Position numbers and translations under genes: made by a program. A DNA stretch of 64,000 nt from Solanum dulcamara (lineage: Eukaryota; Streptophyta; Magnoliopsida; Solanales; Solanaceae), in assembly GCF_947179165.1 (NCBI RefSeq), contig NC_077240.1, positions 26,020,001 through 26,084,000 on the forward strand, written 5' to 3'. The notes beneath the pieces were generated by a model. That model was not told the DNA's origin, searched no databases, and saw only the letters and a program-made list of their open reading frames with translations. Of the stretch, positions 50,475 to 62,042 are shown in pieces. How positions within the stretch are numbered: position 1 is the stretch's first letter; the number at the start of each line of letters is the position of its first letter.

Positions 50475-50910
50475 GAGGAGTACTAGCTGATAGTAGGTAA
50501 ATTGGCATGGCTTGGATTACATGCTTGATAAGAATAGTTCTTCCCCAATAACTTAGGATTTTTGCATGCCATCCAGTGATCCTATTTACCACTTTTGCAA
50601 TAAGATCAGAGTAATAAATAACTTTTTGCCTACCAATGTATATAGGACACCCCAAGTAAGTTATTGGACTATTCTTTTGGTTGAAACCTGTAATTCTCTT
50701 GATTCTCAACACAGTAGCCTTAAATGCATTGGAAGGAATCATGAAGTGATTTTTGTGTTTGTTGATCAGCTGTCCAGACATCCTTTCATAAGTAGTTAAA
50801 GTCTCCATAATAAGGGTCAATGTCTGTTTTCTTCCAGATGCAAAGATGATGATATCATCAGCAAAACTTAGATGGTTGATCTGAGGACCCTTTTTTTTCC
50901 ATAAAGAAAC
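50400..50910 (-). pseudogene. LINE reverse transcriptase, C-terminal half
   Basis: Contains PQINHLSFADDIIIFASG with the FADD catalytic motif, then ITYLGCPIYIGRQK and GWHAKILSYWGRTILIKHV, the conserved thumb region of plant L1 RT. The open frame seen at 50329-50997 begins in gypsy integrase sequence and passes into the LINE, so its first 35 codons are not LINE. Confidence 0.88.
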
Positions 50911-50915
50911 CATGA

Positions 50916-51190
50916 AATCAAACTTACCCAATGTCCTTGAAAGACCAATCACAAAATTCATTGCAATCCTTTCCAACTTCCATTCAAGAATGGGCATTCT
51001 CTGAAGTGTCCCTCCAGGTCTCTAGTGCTCATATTTTACTTACTGACAATTCAGAAAATGGAAAACAAAATCAGCAATGTCACATATTATACTCCACCAA
51101 TAATGTTATTCGAGATCACGATACATCTTGATTGCACCAGAATGTATAGAGTACCTCGAACTGTGAGCCTCTATAAGAATAATTTGAATC
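50916..51190 (-). pseudogene. B-family gypsy fragment: integrase N-terminal part
   Basis: On the minus strand this matches element B from about 19290 to 19560, including the zinc-region spacing and MPILEWKLERIAMNFVIGL. The first catalytic Asp (MDF) reads MNF. About 430 bp of integrase core present in element B is absent between this piece and 47085-47660. Confidence 0.82.
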
Positions 51191-52063
51191 CTTCACGTGC
51201 TGATTTTAAGTGTATTACACTCACCATGTCATGTCAGCAAAAAGTGTCAAAGTGACACATTGAGACCTTATAAGAGGGCTCTAAAATGAACAAAGCCCAG
51301 TTAGGTATCTAAGTGAAAATTGGTGCGAATTTTAGGAGGCCACTGATGGGTTCAACCTTTAAAAAATGAGGCTCAATGATATAGCATGCCAACTAGGAGA
51401 GAAAAAGACCTTTGAGGTGTTTAGTATCTTTTGAGAAAAATAGTGATATTTGAGTGATTTTTTATCCTAAATGAAATAAAAGTGATACCAACATCTACTA
51501 TATACATAAAAATTAATTTTAAACATTATACATAGTGTATTTTTCTGCTGAAAGGGGTTGAATGACCCCCTCAGCCCTACCTAACACCGCCCCTAATTTC
51601 AACATCCTCATTTTTCGAACCTACATTTCATTCATTCGCTCCAATTCAATATGTAACATTCTTGTCTATTTCTCCATTTTCTTGAATTTGGTCATCTCTT
51701 GAAAACGACTAGTGTATCAAGTCGATATGCGATTTTCAAATGTTCCATATGGCAATATTATATAAAAAATAATTTTTTTAATGGTTTCCACAAATTATAA
51801 GATTTCTAAATTTATAAAAAAGTACAACTTTTAAAACTCAAATTACATATTCAAACTTCAAATCAACCTTCAGCTAAACTAATGGTTTCAAACTCATATC
51901 CAGACGCTACTAACGTTAGGCAACTAACAGAGAATACTTTTTACCTTTAACACCAACAACTATGAAGTTTACCTTTCAAAATTCCAATTTAGAGTTTGTT
52001 AAATATTTTCAGTTATGTTAACATTTAATAATGGCCAAAGCTCACTTCCTCCGTTTCAAATTA

Positions 52064-52334
52064 AGGGTTCGTTTGGATTAACTTATAAGTTACTTATAAG
52101 CTGTTTTCAATTTTTTCGAATGTTTGTCTCGCTAACTTAAAGTCATTTTATGTTTAAAATAAGCCCCAATAAATAATTGAGTTTGTTTGGATGAACTTAT
52201 TTTAAGCAGTTTATAAGTAGAAAACATCTTATAAGTTAAAAAAAACAATTTAGGCTCCACCTATTTTTTTAAAAAACTTATAAGCAGTTTTTAACTTATA
52301 AGTTACTTAAAATAAGTCTATCTAAATAGGCTCT
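52064..52334. mobile_element. Probable MITE
   Basis: The ends GGTTCGTTTGGATTAACTTA and, in reverse complement, GAGCCTATTTAGATAGACTTA form imperfect inverted repeats. Inside, CTTATAAGTTACTTATAAGC and its reverse complement recur, so the 270-bp unit could fold on itself. It has no coding capacity and no clear target duplication. Confidence 0.55.
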
Positions 52335-52821
52335 AAATGTTGTTTTAAACTTAAACATATTCTTTAAGAAAATTACTCATTTTTAGAAAATATAATATTT
52401 TATTTACTAATTTACTTTTAATAAAAATCTTTAAAATGTAATTCTTTGAGTAGTTTCTTAGTTACATAAAATTTTATTTATTTTAAAAGAGTAAAATTGT
52501 AAAAACATCACTAATACATTGTTGATTATTTTAAATACCACTTATTTTGGACTAAAATGAAAAAAATACTATTTATTTTAAACGGTGGATATAATAAATA
52601 TTCGACAAACACATTATAAGTATAGAGTACTTATTTTTGATAAAATTATAAAATTAAATCTGGCAAAAATAAATAAATTTAAGAAATCATTTTAAATCTA
52701 TCTCAAATATAAGCTTGTAACGTCCCAAACAAAGTAAATGTTTAGACTGACATCCCTTTAAAAAATGGGATAATTATAGGAGATAGTTATTCGGTCATTT
52801 TAATTATCAAAAAATGGTCAT

Positions 52822-52995
52822 TCGATGTATATTCATGTATATTTGGTGTATATTCATGTATACTCAGTGTATATTTCATATATAGAATGTATCATAATGT
52901 ATATGTTATGTATAAGTAGTCTATATTATATAATCAGTGTATACTTTCTATAACTTTTGCAATTTATATTGTATAGTTACTGTATATTTTCTATA
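52822..52995. repeat. AT-rich tract with GTGTATATT periodicity
   Basis: About eight loose copies of a roughly 21-bp pattern built on GTGTATATTCATGTATA, decaying rightwards. It may be part of a larger repeat bounded by GGGATAATTA at 52769 and AACTATCCC near 53090. Confidence 0.5.
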
Positions 52996-53548
52996 ATATT
53001 TGACTATTTTTTTGATAAATAAAACATGATAATATTTGTTGTAAATTAATTATTTTATTTTATTTATTTGTAACTATCCCTTAAAGAAATTAGCTAAATA
53101 ACACTAATCAAAGAATAATTTGTCAATATTATCTTTTTATTTCTTTCCAATTTTCTTTAAAATTAAAATTAGTTGAAAAATTCATTTAAGAAGGTTAATT
53201 TTGAAAAAAAGTATATTAATTAATATAAGTTTTTTTTTAAAATATTTATTTTGAAACATTGAGAAAACGTTTGGTTTATTCTAGATTGGGGGGCGTATTA
53301 TTTTCTCCGTGAGAGGATAGTACAAATTTGTCTTTTAACACAACTCCCAAGGACTGATTGATAAACAATACATATCCCGAGGACTGAGGAAAATTAAACT
53401 TTTTACATTTTTAAAAAATGATTTTTAGAGAAATATAACACGTGAATATTAATTAGTCTAGGGTAGATCCCAGATCTGGTGGAGAAGCAATAAAACTAGA
53501 ACTGAGATCTCCCCATACCAATCGCAATCGGCGGCAAAGAAAAGTAAG

Positions 53549-56500
53549 ATGTTTGTCTTGGATTGGTTCTATGGCGTTTTGGCTTCTCTAGGGTTATGGC
53601 AGAAGGAAGCTAAGATCCTTTTTCTCGGCCTCGATAATGCCGGAAAGACTACTCTTCTTCACATGCTCAAAGACGAGGTACTTTGTTCTTTTCTTCAACT
53701 TTGTGATTTCCTCTTTTCTAACTGTTTCGATTTTACAGAGATTAGTTCAGCATCAACCGACTCAGTATCCGACATCGGAAGAACTCAGTATTGGAAAAAT
53801 CAAATTTAAAGCATTTGATTTAGGAGGTCATCAGATCGCTCGACGTGTCTGGAAAGATTACTATGCAAAGGTAATCAAATCGTTTCTGCATCTAAGTCTA
53901 ATTCATTTTGCGGATTAGTTTTGATTAGCCACTAATTTATTTGCCTAGGAAAGGTATATTATTTAGTTAGTGGAATGAAATGGATGTGAATTGAGCAGAA
54001 TTAATAATAAGGATATGTGGAGCGACATTAAATAGTTTTTGATTGAGGAATTATATGAAATATATGTGTTTATATGCATAGATAACATATCTATGTGTTC
54101 GCCCGTGTGTGTGTGTTAAATGCTGTCAATATTGGAATATATCTCAATTTAAGTGTTTGTGGTGTAGAGTTACTGAGTTATTATTATATCGCTGCTGCAT
54201 TTGAAGAACCAGTCACTTTTACTGCTTTACTACTATGAGGAATTAAATGAAATACTTCAAAGGACCATTTAGTACGTCTCATTCAAAAGATCCGGTGCTT
54301 AATGTCTGTTATATTGCAAGTCAAATATTTTTGCTTATTCTTGCTGAGTTTGAGAGTTATCTAGTTTGAAGTTTTACGTCATTTGTTCCTTTAGAGTTAG
54401 TTTTTCTTTAGAAAATTGCACATGGATAATATTGGAGTTAATACATCAATTATGTCGGAGGTAGTGATTTGGATGAGTTAGTACCGTAGGTTGAAATAGT
54501 GGTTTGATTACACTTATTGTGACGTCTCTTGATGATGATCACTAAAAGGATTAGAAAAGGTCAAATTCCATCAATCCTCAGTAGTATGAACGCTTTAATT
54601 TTTGATTTGGTCATTTAATTCCCTGCAGTTTTTAGTAATATTAGAAAGGAACATTTTTTACTGTAAATTCCAGCAACAGTTTCTATACAATTACTATTTG
54701 ACAAATGGATACTTTCTCGTCTGAACCAGTGGTTTGGGGTTGTCCTAAAAAAGACACATCATGGATTAAGAGAGGACAATCAACTTATAAGTCACCCAAT
54801 CCAATTGTCTCCTTCTCATGTGGGATTTGACCAGGACAAGGAGCTTAGAAAATGTCATCTCGCCGTCATTCCCAAATATGGGTCATTTGTATTATGGGAC
54901 TGGACAACAAGTTCCCTTGAGGTATTGTCCTGCCTTCACATGTGTTATGAAGTGTTTTGTCCTTGAAGAAACCTCTCACTAGTTGACAAAGGATGGGAAG
55001 TGTCTAAGCTGCTCGATCCCCGTCTTACAATAATGAGACAAGGTCCAAAGATAGTGGCATCAACAAGGACATTCTACGCCCTTAATCAAGCATGCTTTAT
55101 GTGACTAGGAGGTTATGGGTTCAAGCCTTGGAAACAGCCTCTGATAAAAATGCAAGGTAAGACAGACTGCGTACAATAGACCTTTGTGGTCGGGTCCTTC
55201 CCCGGACCCTGCACATAGTGGAAGCTTAGTGCACCGGGTTGCCCCTTTAATCAAGCATGCTTTAGAGAAAGATGGTGAGATCTGAAAAAATATGAACCAA
55301 CTATCAGATTATCATTCTTTCTGGGCACTACAGAAGAGGTGATTATCTTCTTATATACGTATATCTATGACCCAACTTGGATCGTCTATGCAAGATGTCA
55401 TGGAAATTAGAATTTTGTAGTTATTGAGATATGACTCTCTTTTGAATTATGTTATAAATTACAAAAAGTAGACAGTAAAAGACTACTTTTGTCAGGTAAA
55501 AATTTAATTCCTTCAGTAGTATGATTGCATGAAAATATGTTTTCCTATAGTTGCATCTTGCAGATGTGAAACTACTAGATTCGCAACAATGAAACAAGTG
55601 AAGTTTAAAGGTGAACTTATGTAAGGTCTTCTTTGAAATACTAATTAAAGAGCTAGATTAGAAATTTATCATAAATGCCTTCTGTAGAATTTAATATACT
55701 GGAGATACTGTCTTGGTTTTCCTTGTTTCTCCTCCCTTGTTCTTCTCTCTTAAGCCGAGGGTCTTTCGGAAACAGCCGCCCTACCTTTTAAGGTGGGGGT
55801 TAGGTCTGCGTACACTCTACCCTCCCCAGACCCCACATGGTGGGACTATACTGGGTTTGTTGTTGTTGTTGTTGGAGATACTGTCTTGATGTCAGGATTG
55901 TTTCAATTCTTACATTACCTGAAGGGGTTTAAGTGACTGATACAAAAATGAGAGGGTTCAACTCCTGAGCTAGTTGAATTATGAGCACGGCGGACTTTAA
56001 TTTTTCTTCTTATTATCTATGAAATAGGCTGTTTCCTCCGTTGCTTTTTATAAGTAGCAATACCTCCCAAGTTGGAAATGATGGTGAATACAAGTCCCAA
56101 TTCCCAAAGTGTAAAATTGGGATATTGATAGAAGTTTAAAGATACTGTCTTTTTGACTTGAAGAATATAGAGCTGTTATTTGTTAGCATCTAGCCTTCTT
56201 TAAAAGACCCCTGTAGAAGTCATTTGATAGTGAGAGTTCATTTAGAAAATGGGCTTCTATAACTGGCTATATTAACCGTCTTAGTTCCCTACATGTCAGA
56301 AGGGATTGCATGCATTAGCATGCATCAAAGTCCAAAATCCTTATATTCATGCAGTAGTATGTGTTTCCTTCAAGTCATGCCTAGTATTATATGGGTAATC
56401 TCTAGTCTTATATGGATTTATTAGGTAATGTGCGAGATATAGGATATAGTTGGGAATCTTTGCATGAGTTAGAAAACAAGATGTGGATCGAGTGGTTTTA

Positions 56501-59051
56501 TGGCAAAGAAAACCAAGATATAGTGGAAAAACATGGAATAGTGGAAATATTTGTCAAGACATGATAAGACAAGAGGTAGTAAAGCAAGCTTGACAACCAC
56601 AAGTTGGTCTTTTCTTCCATGACAAGGCAATTCTGACAGCTCCAAGGTGATTTGGTTTATAATGATCTTTCTATTGCCTGAAAAATCATCTGGAATATGT
56701 AAGATGATGAGCTGTTATTCTGGAGTTGCAAAAATAGAGTGTTGATCAAGTTATAGTGCAGCGACGTATTCTCTAACTCCCTTTAGATATGTTGGATTAG
56801 TGTAGGCATGTGTCCATGTGCTGTTTTCTTGGAAAAAAGGCAGTTTATAAGAGGTAGTTCAGTGATGATGCTTTTTGCTCTACAGGTAGAAGATCAACCT
56901 CATACAAGTAAGCATAATTTTTGAAATAGTTTTTGAAGAAGTAGAAGAACATGTCAATACTTGCTAGGGAGTGAACAAGGTTGGAAGATGAGTGGACATT
57001 AAAAGGTCAAGCCACTTTTTCCTACACCAAAATTATCCATTAAAATCCTTTGTTTTCTCACTAAAATGCAAAGCCTTTCTTACAAGGCCACTATCTTTTA
57101 TTCACCACGTGTTACAAAATTTTCACTAATCCATGTTCTCCTATTGTCTCTTCCTTACCATGTCTTGATAAAGATTCTTGCTATACCACATTCTTCCACT
57201 CTCTTGGTTTCCTTTGCCATAAAAATCTCACTTTTCCATTCCTTGTCCCTAGCTCTTATCATAAAAATTACACTATCCATGTCTTGTTCTCTAGTTCATG
57301 AAAAGATTCTGCACTCTATTCTATGTCTTGTTCATCACCTAATAAATCTCTTCAATGTAAGAGATTTCCCACAACTAGTTGTCTAACACTAATTTTTATG
57401 TACAAATGTTCTTTATGTGTTATCTTGACTTGGATTGTGGAAAACTACGTCATGTTTTTCTCATTCTACTTATTTATGTAAATTTATTGGTGCAAGATGT
57501 AGGAGTTTTCCATCCCCTGTTTAAGGGAGCCTTTGTAGCCGTTGGTAGATCATCTTGTAAAAATTATGTTGTAATAAAAATGTGTTATAGCTAAACTCTT
57601 GCTTTTCTTTCTTTAAAATATGAGAGGTTGATCTTTATATGAGTGTTAAATATATATCTGATATGTGTTTATTATCGTGCATAAGTTTCGGAGTTAAAGC
57701 TAAGCCCAACAAATTGTAGTGCCTTTGTGAGGTGGACAAGCAACCCATGTAGGAGGGCTTTTTGCTTTAATAATTTATCTACTGAAATTTTTATCATTCT
57801 ACGATTCTGGGTACTACACTCCTCTGTGTGGTCAATACACTTGATTGATGTGGAATTTTTTCTAGATTATGGATTCATTAGAAAAATTGTTGATAAATTA
57901 GAACTCCTTTTGATTTTATCCAAAAAGGGAAGAAGGAAGAGCACAAATTCTTCTGGAATATACAGCCAACTCTAATTTTAGCTACATCTTCTTATATGAG
58001 ATCTTCATGGTTTCAGAAGAAAAGTTTTTGGTAATTTAAAACTCCTCTATTATGCTAGACTCGATTCCCAGATTAGTGATAGACTGATATCTTGTAGGTT
58101 ATTATTCCCTCTTTTTCTACTTAGTTTTCTATCGACCTCTTCTCAAGTTGTATAACTGTTTCTGGCTGGACATGAGATTTAAAATATCGATTTAAACTTA
58201 TTTACTATGTTAGTAATAGTGAAAGAAAATGTAACAAGGGATGGTTAAAACAGCTAGAGAAAACATCACATTAAAGTTCAAAATTTTGTTTAACCAATTT
58301 GGATTCTCCAAAGTCTTAATAAAATGTAATGATATGGAACATTTTGAAACTTCCTAAAAGACAAGTGTGCAATAATTTATGTGAGATTCATATGTTTCTC
58401 CCAGCACTTATGATACGAGAATTGTACAGCTTAAACCTGAAAGCTATACGTGGATTACATGTGCATTCTGATGGACAAATTTGGTAAGTTTGGGGGTTTA
58501 GAGCCTAATAGAATAGATGAATTAACTTATATACAGTCATTATTACAGTTCTTCATTATTTATTCTTTTCCTCCTTGTGTTATCTTACACTTGATGTTTA
58601 TGGCAATGCTGCCCGTCATGTAGCTGTTACGTTTTATATCATTGGAGCCTGCTATTCTTTTTCGTGCTTTTCATCATGTTTTTAACTTGATGTGAGCATT
58701 CTCTTAATAAGTATGAGCTACATTTTGCAGGTTGATGCTGTTGTATACCTGGTAGATGCTTATGACAAAGAGCGCTTTGCTGAGTCAAAGAAAGAATTAG
58801 ATGCACTGCTATCTGATGAGTCCCTAGCGACTGTCCCCTTCCTCATTTTGGGAAACAAAATAGACATTCCGTATGCTGCCTCGGAAGATGAGTTGCGTTA
58901 TCACCTTGGCTTGACTGGTGTCACTACTGGCAAGGGTAAGGTGAATCTAGCTGACTCTAGTGTTCGTCCCTTGGAGGTGTTTATGTGCAGTATTGTACGC
59001 AAAATGGGTTATGGTGATGGCTTTAAGTGGGTTTCTCAATATATTAAGTAG
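53549..59051 (+). CDS. SAR1: SAR1-type small GTPase (COPII coat initiation)
   Basis: Three coding exons, 53549-53677, 53739-53870 and 58731-59051, join in frame to 193 residues, the usual SAR1 length. Introns have GT-AG ends. SAR1-GTP inserts its N-terminal helix ([16 protein letters not shown]) into ER membrane and recruits Sec23/24 and Sec13/31 to form COPII vesicles. Visible motifs: P-loop GLDNAGKTT (residues 27-35, with Thr34), DLGGH (70-74, catalytic His74) and NKID (129-132). All positions agree with plant SAR1. It has no lipidation site at either end, as expected. The first intron is only 61 bp and the second is 4860 bp. No defect is seen. Which SAR1 paralogue it is cannot be decided here. 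Confidence 0.96.
55082..55264 (+). mobile_element. 5'-truncated Au-type SINE with 18-bp target duplication
   Basis: The body at about 55100-55246 resembles the Au SINE from its B box region (GGGTTCAAGCC) onwards: TGGAAACAGCCTCT, GACTGCGTACAATAGACC, CCTTCCCCGGACCCTGC and GGAAGCTTAGTGCACCGGG. The tRNA-related A box end is missing. TTAATCAAGCATGCTTTA flanks it perfectly at 55082-55099 and 55247-55264. Family assignment is from memory of the consensus. Confidence 0.9.
55701..55888 (+). mobile_element. TS-type SINE with 15-bp target duplication
   Basis: The segment from GCCGAGGGTCTTTCGG through GGTCTGCGTACACTCTACC and CCCCAGACCCCACATGG to a (TTG)n tail at about 55857-55873 resembles the 3' part of the Solanaceae TS SINE. 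GGAGATACTGTCTTG flanks it at 55701-55715 and 55874-55888. No pol III A or B box is recognisable, so it is probably 5'-truncated. Confidence 0.85.
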
Positions 59052-60213
59052 TTTATATCATTTGCATATGTACCAGAAGTTGAATCAGAATTTGTCCTCT
59101 TTTATGCTTTCGTACAACTATTTTTTCCCGCCTGGAAAAGATGGAATCTGTTCATTTGTTCTCAAACTGATGAGGTCTGTTAGTACTTATAAATTGTATG
59201 CATTGAGCATCGATTTAGTGTGATGAGAAGCTATTTATTGTTTGGTGTAAAATTTACCTACAGCTGGATCATTGTCAAACTCCAGATTATTGGCTTCCTA
59301 CTGTTAGGGACCCATACTTATCTGCTTATTCTTCAGCAATTATCTATCTGATAATTTGTTTCTCTTGTCTTGAACTTTAGTGCTCACCTCTGTTCAGAAA
59401 TCAGAATATTGCTAGAACTATTAAAATCATTCGGTTATGCTTACCTTTACTTTATGGCAAACGAATTTGTATGCACATATTTTGGGCTAGTGTGTGAGAA
59501 TTATGTAATTAGGATTCTCTCTATCTATATAATTCTCATCTACATAATTGTACTCTATTCTGTGCCTTGAAATTTTGAGTCTTATGACACAAGATTGCGT
59601 TTTATGAAAAAATCTATTACGTTTAAGGGATTATGTGCAACTCAGAATGCCTGCATATTGTCCCTTGACATCGAGAATTGAAATTATAAGCTGGGATTTT
59701 CAATTAGGATTTTCTTCCGATTTACCTTTTCCAATAACTAGGACCACAACTTTGAGATGAATCAGTTGGAAATGTAGTTGATTTTTTGTTGAACGGTTCC
59801 TCATTTCTTGACTTGCTCTTTTTTGTTAGGTAAGACTCTTTCTATCTCTAGTACAACTCCCTTTGAAATTTAAATAATTGCGTGTTTTGGATTGTATGCT
59901 CAAAGCTTCATGAGATCATACAGTAAAGAGGAGCAGGTCAACTAGTTTTATCTCTAAAAGAGATCCTTTAATTTATTTCCTTTTTCGACATTCTTTGGAG
60001 TCATTACCACCAAGTCCACCGTAATGTCTCTCACAAAATCACAAGATGGAGCGGTTTAACAAACTTCCATAGTTCAAAGCCCTCCATTCTTAAATATATC
60101 TACTTTACTATCTATTATATTAATGCCCATTAAAAACACCTCCTTTTATTTATTTCCTATCTCCATAACTCATCTTAAGTAGACTTCTACAACCATCACC
60201 AACAAACTCCAAA
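59052..60213. other. SAR1 3' UTR and upstream region of the DUF4228 gene
   Basis: The first few hundred bases should be SAR1 3' UTR; no polyadenylation signal could be chosen with confidence. The C/A-rich stretch just before 60214 (ACAACCATCACCAACAAACTCC) looks like a plant 5' UTR. No coding frame or repeat is supported. Confidence 0.5.
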
Positions 60214-60801
60214 ATGGGAAATTCCATTCCACAGGGCACAAGCAGGGTTATTTTTTCAGATGGAACGGTTCATTGTTATGACAAGCCTTTAACAGTTGCA
60301 GAGTTGATGCTGGAACATCCCCAGCAAATGGTGGTTGAATTCAAGCCAATCGCTGATGGGAAAAGGCCGATTCCATTGCCTGCTGATATGAAACTGGAGA
60401 AGAACAAGGCTTACATAATGCTTCAAATAAGGAAAGGCAAACCATCAAGCTTGTCATCTGAAGAAGCGCGGAAAATTCTAACAAAAACAAGCACTATGCT
60501 CAAGTCCAAGTCTCTGTTAGCTTCTTATACCGGGTTTTTGCCAGTATTTGCTCGTATATGTCCAGCAGCAGCATCGTTGGGGAATGGTCGCGATCATGTT
60601 CTTAATTCAGACAAGAATCTTTACTTGTTGAAGAAGAAGGAAGAAGAGGAAGAAGGATCTAAACGCGATTATTTCAGTGATATACTTGAAGGAAGGCCTG
60701 AATTCTTAAGCAGGCAATTGTCAGGAAAAGGATGGAAGCCCAGTTTAGATACTATTAAAGAGAAGAGCATGCAAGCAAAAATTCGTCATTGGTTGTTTTG
60801 A
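60214..60801 (+). CDS. DUF4228 (PADRE) domain protein
   Basis: A single-exon, 195-residue protein. It starts MGNSIPQGTSRVIFSDGTV, with Gly2 in an N-myristoylation context, so membrane attachment is likely. The DUF4228 fold is seen in VIFSDGTVHCYDKPLTVAELMLEHPQ (written here as overlapping short parts: VIFSDGTVHCY, then PLTVAELMLEHP), followed by the LPADMKLEKNKAYIML segment at about 70-85. A Lys/Glu-rich stretch near 140-150 and a basic C-terminus, IRHWLF, follow. Many plant family members respond to pathogens and abiotic stress; the biochemical role is unknown. The ATG is the first in frame and has a good context. It lies 1.2 kb after SAR1 on the same strand, with no sign of functional linkage. 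Confidence 0.9.
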   Translation: MGNSIPQGTSRVIFSDGTVHCYDKPLTVAELMLEHPQQMVVEFKPIADGKRPIPLPADMKLEKNKAYIMLQIRKGKPSSLSSEEARKILTKTSTMLKSKSLLASYTGFLPVFARICPAAASLGNGRDHVLNSDKNLYLLKKKEEEEEGSKRDYFSDILEGRPEFLSRQLSGKGWKPSLDTIKEKSMQAKIRHWLF

Positions 60802-60807
60802 GGTCCG

Positions 60808-60874
60808 TCTTTGTCCAATCAAATGCTGCCATGTCATCTTTCCATCTTTGTCCTATCAAATGCTGCCATGTCAT
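60808..60874. repeat. 37-bp direct duplication after the DUF4228 stop
   Basis: TCTTTGTCCAATCAAATGCT continuing GCCATGTCAT at 60808-60837 recurs at 60845-60874 with one change (CCAATC to CCTATC). It lies in the probable 3' UTR. Confidence 0.85.
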
Positions 60875-62042
60875 TGTTTCTACGTCTTTCGTGATCTCCC
60901 CACTGTAGTTTTTCTGTATGTTTTTTTCCCCCCTCTTTTAAATTCCATGGTAGGATTTCATCCATTGATCCACCTAGTATCAAGACATGGTGTGGGTGAA
61001 GTCTTGTCAATGCGTAATTTGTAGCTTTCAATGCATGGTGTGATAAAGTGTTGTAAATGTGTGTTGATCTGTCCTGGTAACGTATCTAAAGTTGGAATTA
61101 AGAAGAAAGGGAAGTCGTAAATCAACTAATGAAGAATTAAATACTCCTAGCATGGTGGTAATTAATTAATACTACATTTGAGGTGCTACGCGTACATTTA
61201 TTAGACTTTGTCAACCAAGAGTGATCACACATGCAACTTGATATTTAGATTTACGTTTTGAGTAGCTCTTCTTGGTTCCATTTTAGTAAAAATATATTTA
61301 ATCAGACGAACGAATTTCTAGTTAGACCAATTCAATCCAACTATCTATATAAATTCGTCTAAAGTAGCAATTGTTACTCCTCCTGTATTAAGGTCAACAA
61401 ACCAAAAATAATAAAGATGAAAATAAAAAATAGTATCTGAGTCCATAAAATTCACTGTGTGTCCTTAAGGAATTTAATTCCCTCACTGTATCTGAGGTTA
61501 TGGATTATGACTATTGTTAAAACTTATGCATAAAAAACTATGTGATTTGTAAGTAAGAATTAATTGCATCTAGATAAATAGGTTCTCCTTTGAACTTTCC
61601 GTAGTGAACATATATCGGATATACTCGGTCAATCAGTAGATTTGATATCTTTGAATCGTCGAGCTTTGGTGTATGCCTAGACAACATAAGTCATACAATC
61701 AACCCTTTAACTGTTTTTTGTTCTCATTGTTTTGTTCGTTTCAGTCATGAACACTTCTTGGTTCATAAGTGCATAGAGAACTGGCCTTATTGGATTCTCC
61801 TTGAAGCGGCTTACACTTCACACTTACATATGTGATATCTAAGTGTGTTATCCCATAGAAACACAATTTGATATGCCTTGTCTCAAACTTAGATATCATT
61901 AAAAGGTCCTAATGTCTTATCCTTGTTACTGAACATTGTCGCATCATGAGAATGGATCATAAAAATTATTTTGACAATGTTGAACCGTTATCAATGACTT
62001 TGTTTGATTTCCTTGAACCTAGATCTTGGGATCTCTAGTCTT
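60875..62042. other. Intergenic, possibly including copia 3' flank
   Basis: No gene is supported. Bases nearest 62042 may be the 3' untranslated end of the minus-strand copia element, but no LTR with TG...CA ends was recognised. Confidence 0.5.

Larger units (their letters stand above)
47658..50915 (-). mobile_element. 5'-truncated LINE (plant L1 type)
   Basis: A minus-strand non-LTR retrotransposon. From right to left: the C-terminal half of RT, the zf-RVT region, a connecting segment, RNase H, about 1.1 kb of 3' UTR and a short A-tail, seen on the plus strand as T8 near 47658-47665. The endonuclease and first half of RT are missing, typical of incomplete reverse transcription. Both ends abut pieces of one gypsy integrase. 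No target-site duplication was recognised. Confidence 0.85.
51191..53548. other. Intergenic region upstream of SAR1
   Basis: AT-rich, with no coding frame supported. It holds a probable MITE (52064-52334) and an AT-rich periodic tract (52822-52995). The last 100 bp, with AGATCTGGTGGAGAAGCAAT and a purine-rich run up to the ATG, are the probable SAR1 5' UTR. No TATA box could be assigned with confidence. Confidence 0.55.
53871..58730 (+). other. SAR1 intron 2 (4.86 kb)
   Basis: Bounded by AAG/GTAATC and TTTTGCAG/GTTGAT. It holds two SINE insertions (55082-55264 and 55701-55888). The other open frames, such as 57066-57386, are AT-rich, lack domains and lie wholly inside the intron; I do not call them genes. 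Confidence 0.9.

Noticed and set aside
50329..50997. A fused integrase-LINE RT protein
   Set aside because: The frame crosses the gypsy/LINE junction by chance; both parts are fragments of dead elements.
53549..53809. 86-codon frame starting at the SAR1 ATG
   Set aside because: It reads through the first intron; splicing at 53678-53738 restores the conserved SAR1 sequence.
55100..55130. tRNA gene, suggested by GGGTTCAAGCC
   Set aside because: This is the B box of an Au-type SINE; no cloverleaf or A box is present.
57066..57386. 106-codon frame in SAR1 intron 2
   Set aside because: Leu/Ser-rich low-complexity translation, no domain, wholly intronic.
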